DNA from: JAIBJN01 sp963775625
GTDB lineage: Bacteria; Actinomycetota; Thermoleophilia; Gaiellales; Gaiellaceae
Length of the DNA stretch: 64,000 bases
Direction: 5' to 3'
NCBI GenBank assembly: GCA_963775625.1
Contig: CAVZJM010000012.1
Coordinates: forward strand, 1-64,000
Shown: piece after piece, positions 41,516 to 51,942 of the stretch
Position numbering within the stretch: position 1 is the stretch's first letter
How the letters are laid out: each line of letters begins with the position of its first letter
Program-made: the position numbers and the translations under genes
Notes under the pieces: model-generated
The model's database searches: none
Told to the model about the DNA's origin: nothing
The model's input: the letters and a program-made list of their open reading frames with translations, nothing else

Positions 41516-42252
41516 GCGAGCACCTGGAAGAGGATCATCGTCACGAGCGTACCGATCACGGCCCCGAGCACGACTTCGCCGACCGTGTGGATGCCCGACT
41601 CGACTCGAGTCTGGGCGACGAGCAAGGCCATGATCAGGGCGACGAAGGCGACCACCACCCGCTGCTCGTCGACGATGAAGGTGATGGCGGTGAAGCCGCC
41701 GAAGGCCAGGGCGGCGTGCCCCGACGGGAGGCCGCCGGAGAGCGGCGTCCCACGGCCGGTCAGCGCCTTGCTGGCGATCACGATCAGGATGACGAGGATG
41801 AGGGCGATGAGCGTGAGGTTGCTGGGGGCCTCGCGCAGCTGCCCGACGAGCCGGGAGCTCGGCTGGGTGAGACGGTCGGCGAAGACGAGGTAGCCGATCA
41901 CGACGGCGTTCACGCTCGCGATCAGAACGGCGCCGGCCGCGATGTCCTTGGCCGTCTTCGCCAGCGGGTCGAACGACGTCGCGGCGAGGTCGATGGTCGC
42001 CTCGATGGCCGTGTTCACCATCTCCGCGATGAGCACGAAGGAGATGGCGACGAGGAGGGCCATCAGCTCGAGCTTCGTCACGCCGTACGAGAAGGCGAGG
42101 ATGAGAACGACCGTCGCCACCGCGAAGTGGATCCGCATGTTCCGCTCGGAGCGGAGAACGTGGATCACGCCCTCGAAGGCCCAGTTGAGGCTCTGAAGCA
42201 CCCGCGGCGTTCTGCGCGAGCGAGATGTCTCCCGGTCGGGCGGGGCGGTCAT
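41512..42252 (-). CDS. DgkA-type kinase fused to PAP2 phosphatase
   Basis: A 246-residue membrane protein made of two modules. Residues 1-130 are a DgkA-like undecaprenol/diacylglycerol kinase (AFEGVIHVLRSERNMRIHFA, FVLIAEMVNTAIEATIDLAA, with the EMVNTAIEATID active-site pattern). Residues 140-246 are a PAP2 phosphatase (PLSGGLPSGHAALAFGG and SGIHTVGEVVLGA, with the catalytic histidines). A kinase and phosphatase on one chain could recycle undecaprenyl phosphate or lipid intermediates, but which reaction dominates cannot be read from sequence. The start is ATG 42252, overlapping ybeY; the gene is complete. Confidence 0.88.
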   Translation of the reverse strand: MTAPPDRETSRSRRTPRVLQSLNWAFEGVIHVLRSERNMRIHFAVATVVLILAFSYGVTKLELMALLVAISFVLIAEMVNTAIEATIDLAATSFDPLAKTAKDIAAGAVLIASVNAVVIGYLVFADRLTQPSSRLVGQLREAPSNLTLIALILVILIVIASKALTGRGTPLSGGLPSGHAALAFGGFTAITFIVDEQRVVVAFVALIMALLVAQTRVESGIHTVGEVVLGAVIGTLVTMILFQVLA

Positions 42253-42627
42253 CCTTCGTGAGTTCGCTCTCGGCGCTCCATCTCCGTTCCGTGCTCGTAC
42301 CCGAGCAGGTGGAGCAGCCCGTGGACGAGCGGTCCCCGCCACGCCTCGCCGACCACCTGCGGGCAGAGGACGACGTCGCCCAGCTGCCGCGGCATCCCGC
42401 CGGGCAGCTCGTCCCGGGCGTCGAGCGGGAACGAGAGGACGTCCGTCGCCTCGTCGATGCCGAGATGCTCGCGCTTCAGCTCGCGCATCCGCTGCGGCGC
42501 GACGAAGGAGACGCCGAGGTCGCCCTCGTCGGTCCCTTCGCCCTCCAGCACGCGGCGGCAGAGCTCCGCCGACCGCGTCCTGGTCGACGGGGAGGCCGCT
42601 CGAGTTGGCGATCTCGATCCGGATCAC
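42249..42627 (-). CDS. ybeY: Endoribonuclease YbeY (frameshifted in this sequence)
   Basis: YbeY is a zinc-dependent ribonuclease in rRNA maturation and ribosome quality control. The N-terminus IRIEIANSSGLPVDQDAVGG is in one frame, and the remainder (RVLEGEGTDEGDLGVSFVAP, TDVLSFPLD, HGLLHLLGYEH with the HxxLHxxGxxH zinc site) is in the next. Removing one base from the GCC GCC run near 42560 joins them. GTG 42627 overlaps the phoH stop by 4 nt. Because the gene is highly conserved, a sequencing error is the most likely cause. Confidence 0.88.
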
Positions 42628-43589
42628 CGGCGTCGCTGCGTGCCCGTCTCCTCCGCATGGCGCTTGTACGCCTCGACGATTCGCTGCACGAGCACGTGGC
42701 GCACGACGTCCTGGTTTCCGAACTCGACGAACTCGATCCCGTCGATGTCGCCAAGGATCCGGCGCACGTGGATGAGGCCGGACGCCTGGTCCTGCGGCAG
42801 GTCGATCTGCGTCACGTCTCCGGTGACGACGACCTTGGAGCCGAAGCCGAGCCGCGTCAGGAACATCTGCATCTGCTCCGGCGTCGTGTTCTGGGCCTCG
42901 TCGAGGATGATGAACGAGTCGTTGAGCGTCCGCCCGCGCATGAACGCGAGCGGCGCGACCTCGATCGTCCCGCGCTCCATGAAGGCGTTCAGCCGATCGG
43001 CGTCGAGCATGTCGTAGAGCGCGTCGAAGAGCGGGCGCAGGTACGGATCGACCTTCGCGAGCATGTCCCCAGGAAGGAAGCCGAGCCGCTCGCCCGCCTC
43101 GACCGCCGGCCGCGTGAGGATGAGCCGGTTGACGTCGCGGTCCGCGAGCGAGGCGACGGCGAGCGCCATGGCCAGGTACGTCTTTCCGGTGCCCGCGGGC
43201 CCGATCCCGAACGTGATCGTCCCCGAGCGGATGGCGTCGACATAGCGCTTCTGGTTGACCGTCTTCGGGGTGATCTTCTTGCCGCGATGCCGCCAGACCA
43301 CGTCCTCGAAGATCTCGCGCGGGTCCTTCGCGGCGTCCAGCGCGGCGAGCACGGCGTCGACGGTGCCCGGCCCGATCGCGTGCCCGCCCTCGACCAGCTC
43401 GACGAGCTCGTCGATGACGAGGCGCGCCTCGCCGACCTTGCCGTCCTCGCCCTCGAGCGTCAGCTGGTTGCCGCGCAGCCGGATCGTGCAGCCCATCCTG
43501 TCGCGCACCGCTCCCAGGATCCCGTCGTCGACGGTGGCGAGCTCAGCGGCGACCTCGTTGGAGACGGACAGAACCTGCTGCAATGCCAC
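42624..43589 (-). CDS. phoH: PhoH-like ATPase
   Basis: A 321-residue cytoplasmic ATPase of the PhoH family, with an N-terminal KH-like region (VRDRMGCTIRLRGNQLTLEG), Walker A GIGPAGTGKTYLAMALA and Walker B FIILDEAQNTTPEQMQMFL, then GDVTQIDLPQDQASGL. In bacteria these proteins neighbour ybeY and are thought to take part in RNA metabolism. The frame is open upstream, but GTG 43589 (VALQQVLSVSNEVA) fits the family length. A 152-bp GC-rich gap with several inverted repeats separates it from yqeY; I see no gene there. Confidence 0.93.
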   Translation of the reverse strand: MALQQVLSVSNEVAAELATVDDGILGAVRDRMGCTIRLRGNQLTLEGEDGKVGEARLVIDELVELVEGGHAIGPGTVDAVLAALDAAKDPREIFEDVVWRHRGKKITPKTVNQKRYVDAIRSGTITFGIGPAGTGKTYLAMALAVASLADRDVNRLILTRPAVEAGERLGFLPGDMLAKVDPYLRPLFDALYDMLDADRLNAFMERGTIEVAPLAFMRGRTLNDSFIILDEAQNTTPEQMQMFLTRLGFGSKVVVTGDVTQIDLPQDQASGLIHVRRILGDIDGIEFVEFGNQDVVRHVLVQRIVEAYKRHAEETGTQRRR

Positions 43590-43741
43590 GAATTCTAGTC
43601 GCCGGGCCGGCCCGTCCCGGCAGCAGGCCCGCCGGCGAGGGCGTGCCGGAGCGCCCGGCGCCGGCCGGCGGCCCCCCACCCGGGGTCCTAGCGCACGCAG
43701 GCTCGCGAGAGTCGCATCACACGTGCCGAGTCCGGCGCGGA

Positions 43742-44185
43742 TCAGGCCAGCTTCTCGCGCACGAGCTGGCTCACCTCGGAGCCGTCGGCGCGGCCGGCAA
43801 CCTGTGGCATCACGTCGGCCATCACGCGCCCGAGGTCGCGCAACGAGGTCGCACCCGTCTCGGCGATCGCGTCGTCCACGATCCCCTCGAGCTCCTCCTC
43901 GTCGAGCGGCTCCGGCATGAACTCCTCGATGACCTCGAGCTCGTCCTCTTCCTTCTCCGCCTGCTCCTCCCGCCCGGCCGCGCGGAACGCCTCGGCCGCT
44001 TCCGCTCGCCGCTTCCGCTCGCGCTGGAGCACCTGAAGCTCCTCGTCCTCCTTGAGCGGCCGGCCGAGCTCCTTCTCGGCCGCCCTCAGGGACGCCAGTG
44101 TGAGCCGAAGGGTGTCCGTGCGCAGCTGGTCGCGCGCACGCATCGCATCCTTGAGTTCGTCCTCGATCTCGGCGATCAGGCTCAT
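43742..44185 (-). CDS. yqeY: GatB/YqeY-domain protein
   Basis: A 147-residue helical protein of the GatB/YqeY family: MSLIAEIEDELKDAMRARDQ, LRLTLASLRAAEKELGRPL and DLGRVMADVMPQVAGRADGS. The domain also forms the tail of GatB, where it helps in tRNA-dependent amidation, but the stand-alone role is not known. The ATG overlaps the stop of the HIT gene by 4 nt, so the two are coupled. Confidence 0.92.
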   Translation of the reverse strand: MSLIAEIEDELKDAMRARDQLRTDTLRLTLASLRAAEKELGRPLKEDEELQVLQRERKRRAEAAEAFRAAGREEQAEKEEDELEVIEEFMPEPLDEEELEGIVDDAIAETGATSLRDLGRVMADVMPQVAGRADGSEVSQLVREKLA

Positions 44186-44517
44186 TCGAATCCTGCCAGT
44201 GTCGGGGTGCCGCCGAGAATATGCCAGTGGAGGTGAAAGACCGTCTGGCCCCCGCCCGGTCCGACGTTGACGATGACGCGATAGTCCTCGAGGCCGGCCT
44301 CCCGGGCCGTGGCGGCGACGAACTCCAGCATCCGCCCCGCCTCGTCGCCCCCGAACTCTCCGACCTCCCGGAACGTATCGACATGCCGCTCGGGGATCAC
44401 CAGCAGGTGGGTCGGCGCCTTGGGGTTGATGTCGCGGACCGCCGCGAAGCCGTCCACCTTCCGCACGTGGTCACCCTCCGCGTAGAGGCGGCAGAACAGG
44501 CACTCAGACTGGGACAC
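44182..44517 (-). CDS. HIT family (histidine triad) hydrolase
   Basis: A 111-residue nucleotide-binding hydrolase with ECLFCRLYAEG at the N-terminus (zinc-type Cys pair), PERHVDTF and the catalytic histidine triad HLHWHILGG near residues 94-102. HIT proteins hydrolyse AMP-lysine or adenosine phosphoramidates. It overlaps mtaB by 14 nt and yqeY by 4 nt, within the chaperone/ribosome operon. Confidence 0.93.
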   Translation of the reverse strand: MSQSECLFCRLYAEGDHVRKVDGFAAVRDINPKAPTHLLVIPERHVDTFREVGEFGGDEAGRMLEFVAATAREAGLEDYRVIVNVGPGGGQTVFHLHWHILGGTPTLAGFE

Positions 44518-45700
44518 CGACGACTCCTTCTTCGCTCACGTCCACGCCCCTCGCGCGCACGAGCTCGCCCGCGGGAGCGTTGACGAGCCAGGGAGTGTAG
44601 TCGTCCCCGTACCCACGTCCCGGCCTGTCGACGAGAACCCAGTCCTCCGAGCCGACCTTCGTCCGCCAGGATCGCCGGCACGCCTCGGCGGAGGCCGCGC
44701 GGAGGCGCGAGCTCCGCTCTCGCTTCACCTTGGGCGGAACCGTGTCGGTCGCGGCGCTCCTCGTCCCCGGCCGGGGCGAGTACGGAAAGACGTGCACCTT
44801 CGTGAGGCCGGCCTGCTCGACGACTGCAAGCGTCCGCTCGAACGCGGCGTCGTCCTCGGCCGGGAAGCCGACGATCACGTCGGCGGTGAGGTTGAAGCCC
44901 TCGGCGCGCGCGAGCCGGCGGAGGTACGTGGCGCTCGTGTACCTCCGACCCATTGCCTTCAGCACGCCGTCGTCGCCCGACTGGAGCGGGACGTGCAGGT
45001 GCGGCGAGACCGTCGGCGTCTCTCGCATTGCGCGGACCAGATCCTCGCCGAGGTGATTGACCTCGATCGAGGAGAGCCGCAGCCGTTCGAGCCCAGGCGT
45101 CGCACCGGCCTCGCGGACGAGCCGCGGGAGGTCGAAGCCGGCCGCGCGGTCCCGGTAGCAGCCGAGGTTGATGCCGGTGAGGACGACCTCGGGATGACCG
45201 CGGTCGACTCGGCGTCGCACCTCGCCGAGAACCGCGTCCGCCGAGCGGCTGCGGGACCGACCGCGGACCTGAGGGATGACGCAGAAGGCACACGAGAAGC
45301 TGCAGCCGTCTTGAACCTTCACGAACGCCCGCACCCGGTCGAGGCCGACGTCGGCCCGGACGCAGCCGATCGCGCCGACGTCGCGGGCGACGAAGTCGGG
45401 CGTGCGCTCGCCCGGGAGACGAACGATCGTCACGTTCTCGGGCAGTCCGGCGAGCGCGTCTCCGCCGAGATTCGCGCCGCAGCCCGTCACGTACACGCGC
45501 ATCGCGTCGCGAGCCGCCCGTCTTGCCGCCTGCCTCGACTTGCGGACGGCCTCGTGCGTGACGCAGCACGTGTTCACCACCGCGACGTCCGCCGTCTCAC
45601 CAGACTCGACATGACCGTCCGCGACCAGGCGCTCCCGGATCTCTTGGATGTCGGTCTGCGAGACCTTGCAGCCGAGGAAGCCGACGGTGAAAGTCGCCAT
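44504..45700 (-). CDS. mtaB: tRNA t6A37 methylthiotransferase MtaB
   Basis: It adds a methylthio group to N6-threonylcarbamoyladenosine 37 of tRNA. The 398-residue protein shows the MTTase N-domain (FLGCKVSQTDIQEIRERLVA, NTCCVT, YVTGCG, holding the first Fe-S cluster), the radical SAM motif CSFSCAFCVIPQVRGRSRSR and the C-terminal HVFPYSPRPGTR. MtaB is identified by the order of these motifs and by the hrcA-dnaJ-prmA neighbourhood. The ATG at 45700 leaves a 13-bp gap to the membrane protein gene upstream. Confidence 0.9.
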   Translation of the reverse strand: MATFTVGFLGCKVSQTDIQEIRERLVADGHVESGETADVAVVNTCCVTHEAVRKSRQAARRAARDAMRVYVTGCGANLGGDALAGLPENVTIVRLPGERTPDFVARDVGAIGCVRADVGLDRVRAFVKVQDGCSFSCAFCVIPQVRGRSRSRSADAVLGEVRRRVDRGHPEVVLTGINLGCYRDRAAGFDLPRLVREAGATPGLERLRLSSIEVNHLGEDLVRAMRETPTVSPHLHVPLQSGDDGVLKAMGRRYTSATYLRRLARAEGFNLTADVIVGFPAEDDAAFERTLAVVEQAGLTKVHVFPYSPRPGTRSAATDTVPPKVKRERSSRLRAASAEACRRSWRTKVGSEDWVLVDRPGRGYGDDYTPWLVNAPAGELVRARGVDVSEEGVVGVPV

Positions 45701-45713
45701 GAACGGGCCGATG

Positions 45714-46046
45714 CTAGCCGACGCGGGCGGGCCGGCTCGGACCGCTCAGGACTGCAAAGGCGACCGCGCCGGCGAGCGTCAACGCTATGCCGACGACGAG
45801 CCACGGCAACGAATCGAAGCCGTCGAGGGCGGCGATTCCGAGGCACACGAGACCGCTTCCCGACAGGATCCCGAGCGTGCTACGGGAGTCCCGCGACCTG
45901 CGCGCGACCAGCCAGCAGGCGACGAGAGCGAAAGGCAGGATGAAGAGGCCGATCGAGGGAGACGCCAGCAACGAGAAGACGACCAGGGCTCCCGCCGCGG
46001 CCCAGGCGGCAAACCAGCGCCAGCCTCGTCTCGGCATCTCGAGCAA
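45714..46046 (-). CDS. Small multi-pass membrane protein, unknown
   Basis: A 110-residue protein with four hydrophobic segments: WRWFAAWAAAGALVVFSLL, IGLFILPFALVACWLVA, LGILSGSGLVCLGIAAL and WLVVGIALTLAGAVAFAVL, separated by short Arg-rich loops. No family is recognised. It is 3 bp downstream of prmA and in line with mtaB, so it is part of the operon. ATG 46046 and 46037 are both possible. Confidence 0.65.
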   Translation of the reverse strand: MLEMPRRGWRWFAAWAAAGALVVFSLLASPSIGLFILPFALVACWLVARRSRDSRSTLGILSGSGLVCLGIAALDGFDSLPWLVVGIALTLAGAVAFAVLSGPSRPARVG

Positions 46047-46049
46047 AGT

Positions 46050-46790
46050 CTAGCCCGAACGTACGAGCAGGTCGGCCGCCCAGCCCTCGGCGAGTCGCCG
46101 GTCCGCTGCCGTCCAGCCCCGCGGCTCGGGTCGCTCCTGCTCCAGGTAGCCGGAGGCGACCACGGACGAGCCCTTGAAGCGCTCCGCGGCGCGCTCGACA
46201 GGCTCCCGGGCGATGTTGGCGATGGCGACGGCGACGGCCGGAATCGGGTCGACAAGCACGTCGCAGCGGCGCACGTCGATCTCGACCCCGTTCGCAGCCG
46301 CGTTCGTTCGAGCGGCGTCCACTGCCGCCTCGTCGCTGTCGAGGGCGACGACGGGCGCGAAGCCGAGCTTCGCCGCCGCGACGGCGAGGACCCCGGACCC
46401 GCAACCCAGGTCGACGATGCCCGTCGGCTCGAGGCCCAAGAGCAGCTCGAGGCAGAGACGGGTGGTTGGGTGGGCGCCCGTTCCGAAGGCGCGGCCGGGA
46501 TTGATGACGACCGCGAGCGCACTCGCGCTCGGAGGCTCCCAGGGCGGACCGATCCACAGGGGGCCGATCCGCACAGGCCGGTGGAAGCGTCGCCATTCGT
46601 CCTCCCAGCCGGCGACCACCTCCAGCTCACGCACCGGGCCGAGCTCCGCCAGGCCTCGGATCGCGTCGGTTCGCTCCGTGTAGCCGGCGAGCTCCAGCGC
46701 TCCAGCGCTCTCGTGCTCCTCGAAGCCCGCGGGGAAGAGGTCGACCATCACGGCTCGCGCCTCCTCCGCCCGCCCGGCGGGGACGGTCAC
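46050..46790 (-). CDS. prmA: Ribosomal protein L11 methyltransferase
   Basis: PrmA trimethylates ribosomal protein L11. The 246-residue protein has an N-terminal substrate domain (VPAGRAEEARAVMVDLFPAG, then WRRFHRPVRIGPLWIGPPWE) and a SAM-dependent methyltransferase fold with GRAFGTGAHPTTRLCLELLL, IVDLGCGSGVLAVAAAKLG and VAIANIAREPVE. Length and motif spacing are normal. It starts at GTG 46790, 20 bp after dnaJ, and the dnaJ-prmA order is widespread in Gram-positives. Confidence 0.92.
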   Translation of the reverse strand: MTVPAGRAEEARAVMVDLFPAGFEEHESAGALELAGYTERTDAIRGLAELGPVRELEVVAGWEDEWRRFHRPVRIGPLWIGPPWEPPSASALAVVINPGRAFGTGAHPTTRLCLELLLGLEPTGIVDLGCGSGVLAVAAAKLGFAPVVALDSDEAAVDAARTNAAANGVEIDVRRCDVLVDPIPAVAVAIANIAREPVERAAERFKGSSVVASGYLEQERPEPRGWTAADRRLAEGWAADLLVRSG

Positions 46791-46810
46791 GACGACGCGG
46801 CGCAGGCTCG

Positions 46811-47938
46811 TCAGCGAAACGCGGAGCGGAGCCTCTCGAAGAAGCTCTCGTCCGACCCGTAGTTGCGCTCGTGCTCGCTGCGGGCGAAGTCCTCGAGGAG
46901 CTTGCGCTGCTCCTCCGTGAGGTGGGCGGGGACGGCGACGTTCACGAGCACGCGGTGGTCCCCGCGGCCGCGGCCCTGGAGCACGGGCATCCCCTTCCCC
47001 TTGAGCACTCGCAGCTCGCCCGGCTGTGTCCCCGGCCCGAGCTCGAGCTCCAGCTCACCGTCGAGCGTCTCGACGGTGAGCGTCGCGCCCAGGGCGGCCT
47101 GCGTCATGGTGAGGTCGACGGCGGACACGACGTCGTTCCCGTCGCGCACGAAGCGCGCGTCGGGCCGCACGTGGACCCGTACGTAGAGATCGCCGGCACG
47201 TCCTCCGAGCACGCCGGCGTGGCCCTCTCCGCTCAGGCGGATCCGCTGTCCGTCGTGGATGCCCGGAGGAATCTCGACCTCGAGCTCGCGTTCCTCGGTG
47301 GCCCGGCCCGCACCGCGGCAGTCGGGGCACGGAGTCTCGACCACCTCCCCCAGCCCTCCGCACTCCGGGCAGGCCTGGGTGCGCACGACCTGGCCGAGGA
47401 ACGAGCTGGCGACGGTCTGGAGGCGACCCGTTCCCTCGCACCGACCGCAGGTCTTCGGTGCCGTCCCTGGCGCAGCACCGCTTCCCTGGCAGGTTGCACA
47501 GTCGACGACCGCCGGGAACGGAACGCTGCGTGTCACGCCCTTCGCAGCCTCGACGAGCTCCACCTCGACCTCGGCCACCACGTCCGAGCCGCGGGCCGAC
47601 CGCCGGCCCGGCCGGGCGCCGCGGCCGCCGAAGATGTCGTCTCCGAAGAACGCCGCGAAGAGGTCGTTGAGGCTGCCGAGGTCGAAATCGGTCGGCCGGA
47701 AGCCGCCGGTTCTCAGCCCGTCGTGCCCGAAGCGGTCGTACAGCTCCCGCGTCTCCACCCGCGAGAGAACCTCGTAGGCCTCCGCGGCCTCCCGGAAGCG
47801 CTCCTGCGCCTCGGGGTGGTCGGAAACGTCGGGATGCAGCTCGCGTGCCAGCCGGCGAAACGCGGACTTGATCGCACGCTCGTCGGCGTCCCTCGGGACG
47901 CCGAGAACCTCGTAGTAGTCGCGTCGAGTGGTGGCCAC
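46811..47938 (-). CDS. dnaJ: Chaperone protein DnaJ
   Basis: The co-chaperone of DnaK. The 375-residue protein has an N-terminal J domain (DYYEVLGVPRDADERAIKSA and LHPDVSD with the HPD motif), a short Gly/Phe region (FGHDGLRTGGF), the zinc-binding centre with four CxxCxGxG repeats (CATCQGSG, CGRCEGTG, CPECGGLG, CPDCRGAG) and the C-terminal domains. It lies 41 bp after hrcA. dnaK and grpE are not in the window. Confidence 0.97.
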   Translation of the reverse strand: MATTRRDYYEVLGVPRDADERAIKSAFRRLARELHPDVSDHPEAQERFREAAEAYEVLSRVETRELYDRFGHDGLRTGGFRPTDFDLGSLNDLFAAFFGDDIFGGRGARPGRRSARGSDVVAEVEVELVEAAKGVTRSVPFPAVVDCATCQGSGAAPGTAPKTCGRCEGTGRLQTVASSFLGQVVRTQACPECGGLGEVVETPCPDCRGAGRATEERELEVEIPPGIHDGQRIRLSGEGHAGVLGGRAGDLYVRVHVRPDARFVRDGNDVVSAVDLTMTQAALGATLTVETLDGELELELGPGTQPGELRVLKGKGMPVLQGRGRGDHRVLVNVAVPAHLTEEQRKLLEDFARSEHERNYGSDESFFERLRSAFR

Positions 47939-47979
47939 GATTCTAGGGTACTCCGGCCTGCCGGCGGCACCTGCACGGC

Positions 47980-49026
47980 TCAGCTCTCGTAGAGCTCCTC
48001 GACGAACCGGGAGAGCTCGTACGCCGCCGAGCGAACCGCCGCGATTGCCTTCTCGTAATCCATCCGGGTCGGCCCGAGCAGGCTCACCGTGCCGAGGTTC
48101 AGGTGCTGCAGGCCGTAGGGAGCCCCCACGAGCGAGACGCCTGCAAGGTCGGGGTCGGCGAAATCGGGGCCGACTCGGACGAAGGGCCGCTTCGATCCGA
48201 GGCTGGCGCGCAGGAGGTCGAGCACGGCCGCGCGCTGCTCGAGGACCTCGAGCACGTGCCTGTACGTCCGCAGCTCGTCAGCGCGAAACTCGTCGAGCAC
48301 GCCTGCCGTCCCGCCGACGTAGAGCGTTTGCTCCTCGGCTTCGAGAACGTCGGTGAAGGCGGGCCGCAGCCGATCGAGGAACGCGCGCTCGCGCTCCGAG
48401 AGCGCCGCATCCTCGAAGCGGCTCCGCAGCAGGCGAGCGCCGAGCCGCAGGCCGGCCACCGTCTCGTACAGATACTGGCCTGCCCATTCCGCGAGCCCCA
48501 CGTCGACGGGCTGCTCGAACGTCAGGAGCCGCTTCGTCACCCCTCCTGTCGACGTGATCACGACGACCATGGCGACGTGCGGCTGCAGGAGCAGCACCTC
48601 CACGTGGCGCACGATCGTCGTCTCCAGCGGCGGCGCGGAGACGAGCGCGAGCAGGTGCGTGAGGTCCGCGAGGGCGTCCGTCGTCGCCCGCAGGGCCGAG
48701 TCGACCTGGCTCTCGACGCCCGAGAGGTCGAGCTCGAGCTCGGTCGGCCTCGCCTCCAGCCGGTCGAGCAGGCGATCGACGAACAGCCGGTAGCCGGCGT
48801 CGGTCGGCACGCGGCCGGCGGACGTGTGCGGGTGGGTGAGCAGCCCTTGCTCCTCGAGGACGGCCAGCTCGTATCGGACCGTCGAGGAGGAGACGTCGAG
48901 CCCCGCGCGCTGGACGAGGGTCTTCGACCCGACGGGCGTTCCCGTGGCGACGTACTCCTCGACAACCCGCGCCAGGATCAACTCCTGCCGCTGGCTCAGG
49001 CGAAGCTCCTGTGCGTCGGCCATCAT
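47980..49026 (-). CDS. hrcA: Heat-inducible transcription repressor HrcA
   Basis: HrcA represses class I heat-shock genes by binding CIRCE and is activated by GroE. The 348-residue protein has the winged-helix N-terminus (LSQRQELILARVVEEYVATG, VGSKTLVQRAGLDVSSSTVR, SAGRVPTDAGYRLFVDRLLD) and the C-terminal GAF-like dimer domain. No CIRCE repeat is visible upstream. A TACAAT -10 lies 6 nt upstream of the start, in an AT-rich patch, so the transcript may be leaderless. It heads hrcA-dnaJ-prmA. Confidence 0.96.
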   Translation of the reverse strand: MMADAQELRLSQRQELILARVVEEYVATGTPVGSKTLVQRAGLDVSSSTVRYELAVLEEQGLLTHPHTSAGRVPTDAGYRLFVDRLLDRLEARPTELELDLSGVESQVDSALRATTDALADLTHLLALVSAPPLETTIVRHVEVLLLQPHVAMVVVITSTGGVTKRLLTFEQPVDVGLAEWAGQYLYETVAGLRLGARLLRSRFEDAALSERERAFLDRLRPAFTDVLEAEEQTLYVGGTAGVLDEFRADELRTYRHVLEVLEQRAAVLDLLRASLGSKRPFVRVGPDFADPDLAGVSLVGAPYGLQHLNLGTVSLLGPTRMDYEKAIAAVRSAAYELSRFVEELYES

Positions 49027-49027
49027 T

Positions 49028-50142
49028 CTAAATTGTACTTTTTGCAGGGGTTTCGGCCATCAGCTCGGCGGTCACGCCCCCGCCGAGGAAACGACCGCGC
49101 CGGGTGAGGGCGAGACCGCCGTCGCGGCGCTCCGCCAGCCCGAGCCGCTCCATCCGCACGAGAGCCGCTGCGTCCACGGCGGCTTCGACGCGCGCGAGCG
49201 GAATCGGCTCGTCGAGGCGCAGGCCGAGCATCAGGCGCTCGCGGGTCGCGACCTCCGGCCCGAGGGGCTCCTCGTCGCGAGGCGGACGCCGACCGCGGCC
49301 GAGCGCGGCCAGGTAGCCCGTCAGCCTCGCGCGGTTTCGCCAGCGCATGCCGTCGATCGTCGAGACCGCTCCGATCCCGATGCCGAGGTAGTCGTCGCCG
49401 CGCCAGTAGCCGAGGTTGTGTTGCCCCTGCCGGTCGGGTCGGCAGAAGCTCGCGGTCTCGTACCAGCGATAGCCGACGCCGACGAGTGTCTCGACGACCA
49501 GCTCGAAGTAGCCCTCCAGCGCCTCCGCCTGCCGCGTCAGCGCATCGCCGTGCGCGAACGTGAAGCGCGTGCCGGGCTTTGCCTCGAGCTCGTAGCAGGA
49601 CAGGTGCTCCGGGCCGAGCGCGATCGCCTCCGCAAGATCAAGCCGGAGGTCGGCGGGGCTCTGGCCGGGGATCCCGTAGATGAGGTCGAGGGAGACGTTG
49701 TCAAAGTCGGCATCACGAAGATGGTAGAAGGCGGCTCGGACAACGTCCGGACCTGCTCGGCGGTCGAGCACGGCCAAGAGCTTGGGTTGGAAGCTCTGCG
49801 CGCCCAGCGAGACCCGCGTCACCCCGCCCCGCCGAAGCAGGGTCGCCAGCTCCGGCGTGATCGTCTCGGGGTTCGCCTCGACCGTAACCTCGGCTGAGCG
49901 CGGGAGCGCCGCCAAGAGCCGCGCGAGCTGCGCGGGCTTCGTGAACGTCGGCGTGCCCCCGCCGAGGAACACCGTCTCCGGCTCGTCGGCGAGGCACTCC
50001 CTCTCGAGCTCCAGCTCGGCGAGCAGGGCGTCGACGTACGCGCCGTGTCCTTCGCGCTTGCCGACGAGCGTGACGAAGTCGCAGTACCCGCACCGGCTCG
50101 CGCAGAACGGCAGGTGGACGTAGAGGTGTCGGGCGCCGCCTG

Positions 50143-50146
<4 letters not shown>
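49028..50146 (-). CDS. hemW: Heme chaperone HemW (radical SAM)
   Basis: A 372-residue protein of the HemN/HemW family. The N-terminal LYVHLPFCASRCGYCDF has the CxxxCxxC radical SAM motif, followed by FLGGGTPT, VTVEANPETITPELATLLRR and RVSLGAQSF; the long C-terminal domain ends with a helical segment. Without the extra cysteine of HemN-type oxidases it is most likely the heme-binding HemW. The start is GTG 50146, overlapping the lepA stop by 4 nt. The next gene, hrcA, starts 2 bp beyond its stop. Confidence 0.92.
49032..49037 (-). promoter_or_regulatory. TACAAT -10 box upstream of hrcA
   Basis: TACAAT on the minus strand lies 6 nt from the hrcA ATG in a rare AT-rich stretch overlapping the hemW stop region. 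It could drive an internal, leaderless hrcA transcript. No CIRCE operator is seen within 60 bp. Confidence 0.45.
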
Positions 50147-51933
<1,787 letters not shown>

Positions 51934-51942
51934 GGTCGGTTG

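Noticed and set aside
43590..43741. Possible gene or terminator between phoH and yqeY
   Set aside because: The gap holds GC-rich inverted repeats (for example CGGGCCGGCCCG at 43603-43614) but no stable specific stem with a T tract and no frame with family features.
49027..49060. CIRCE operator upstream of hrcA
   Set aside because: No TTAGCACTC/GAGTGCTAA-type repeat is present; only a -10-like box is visible.
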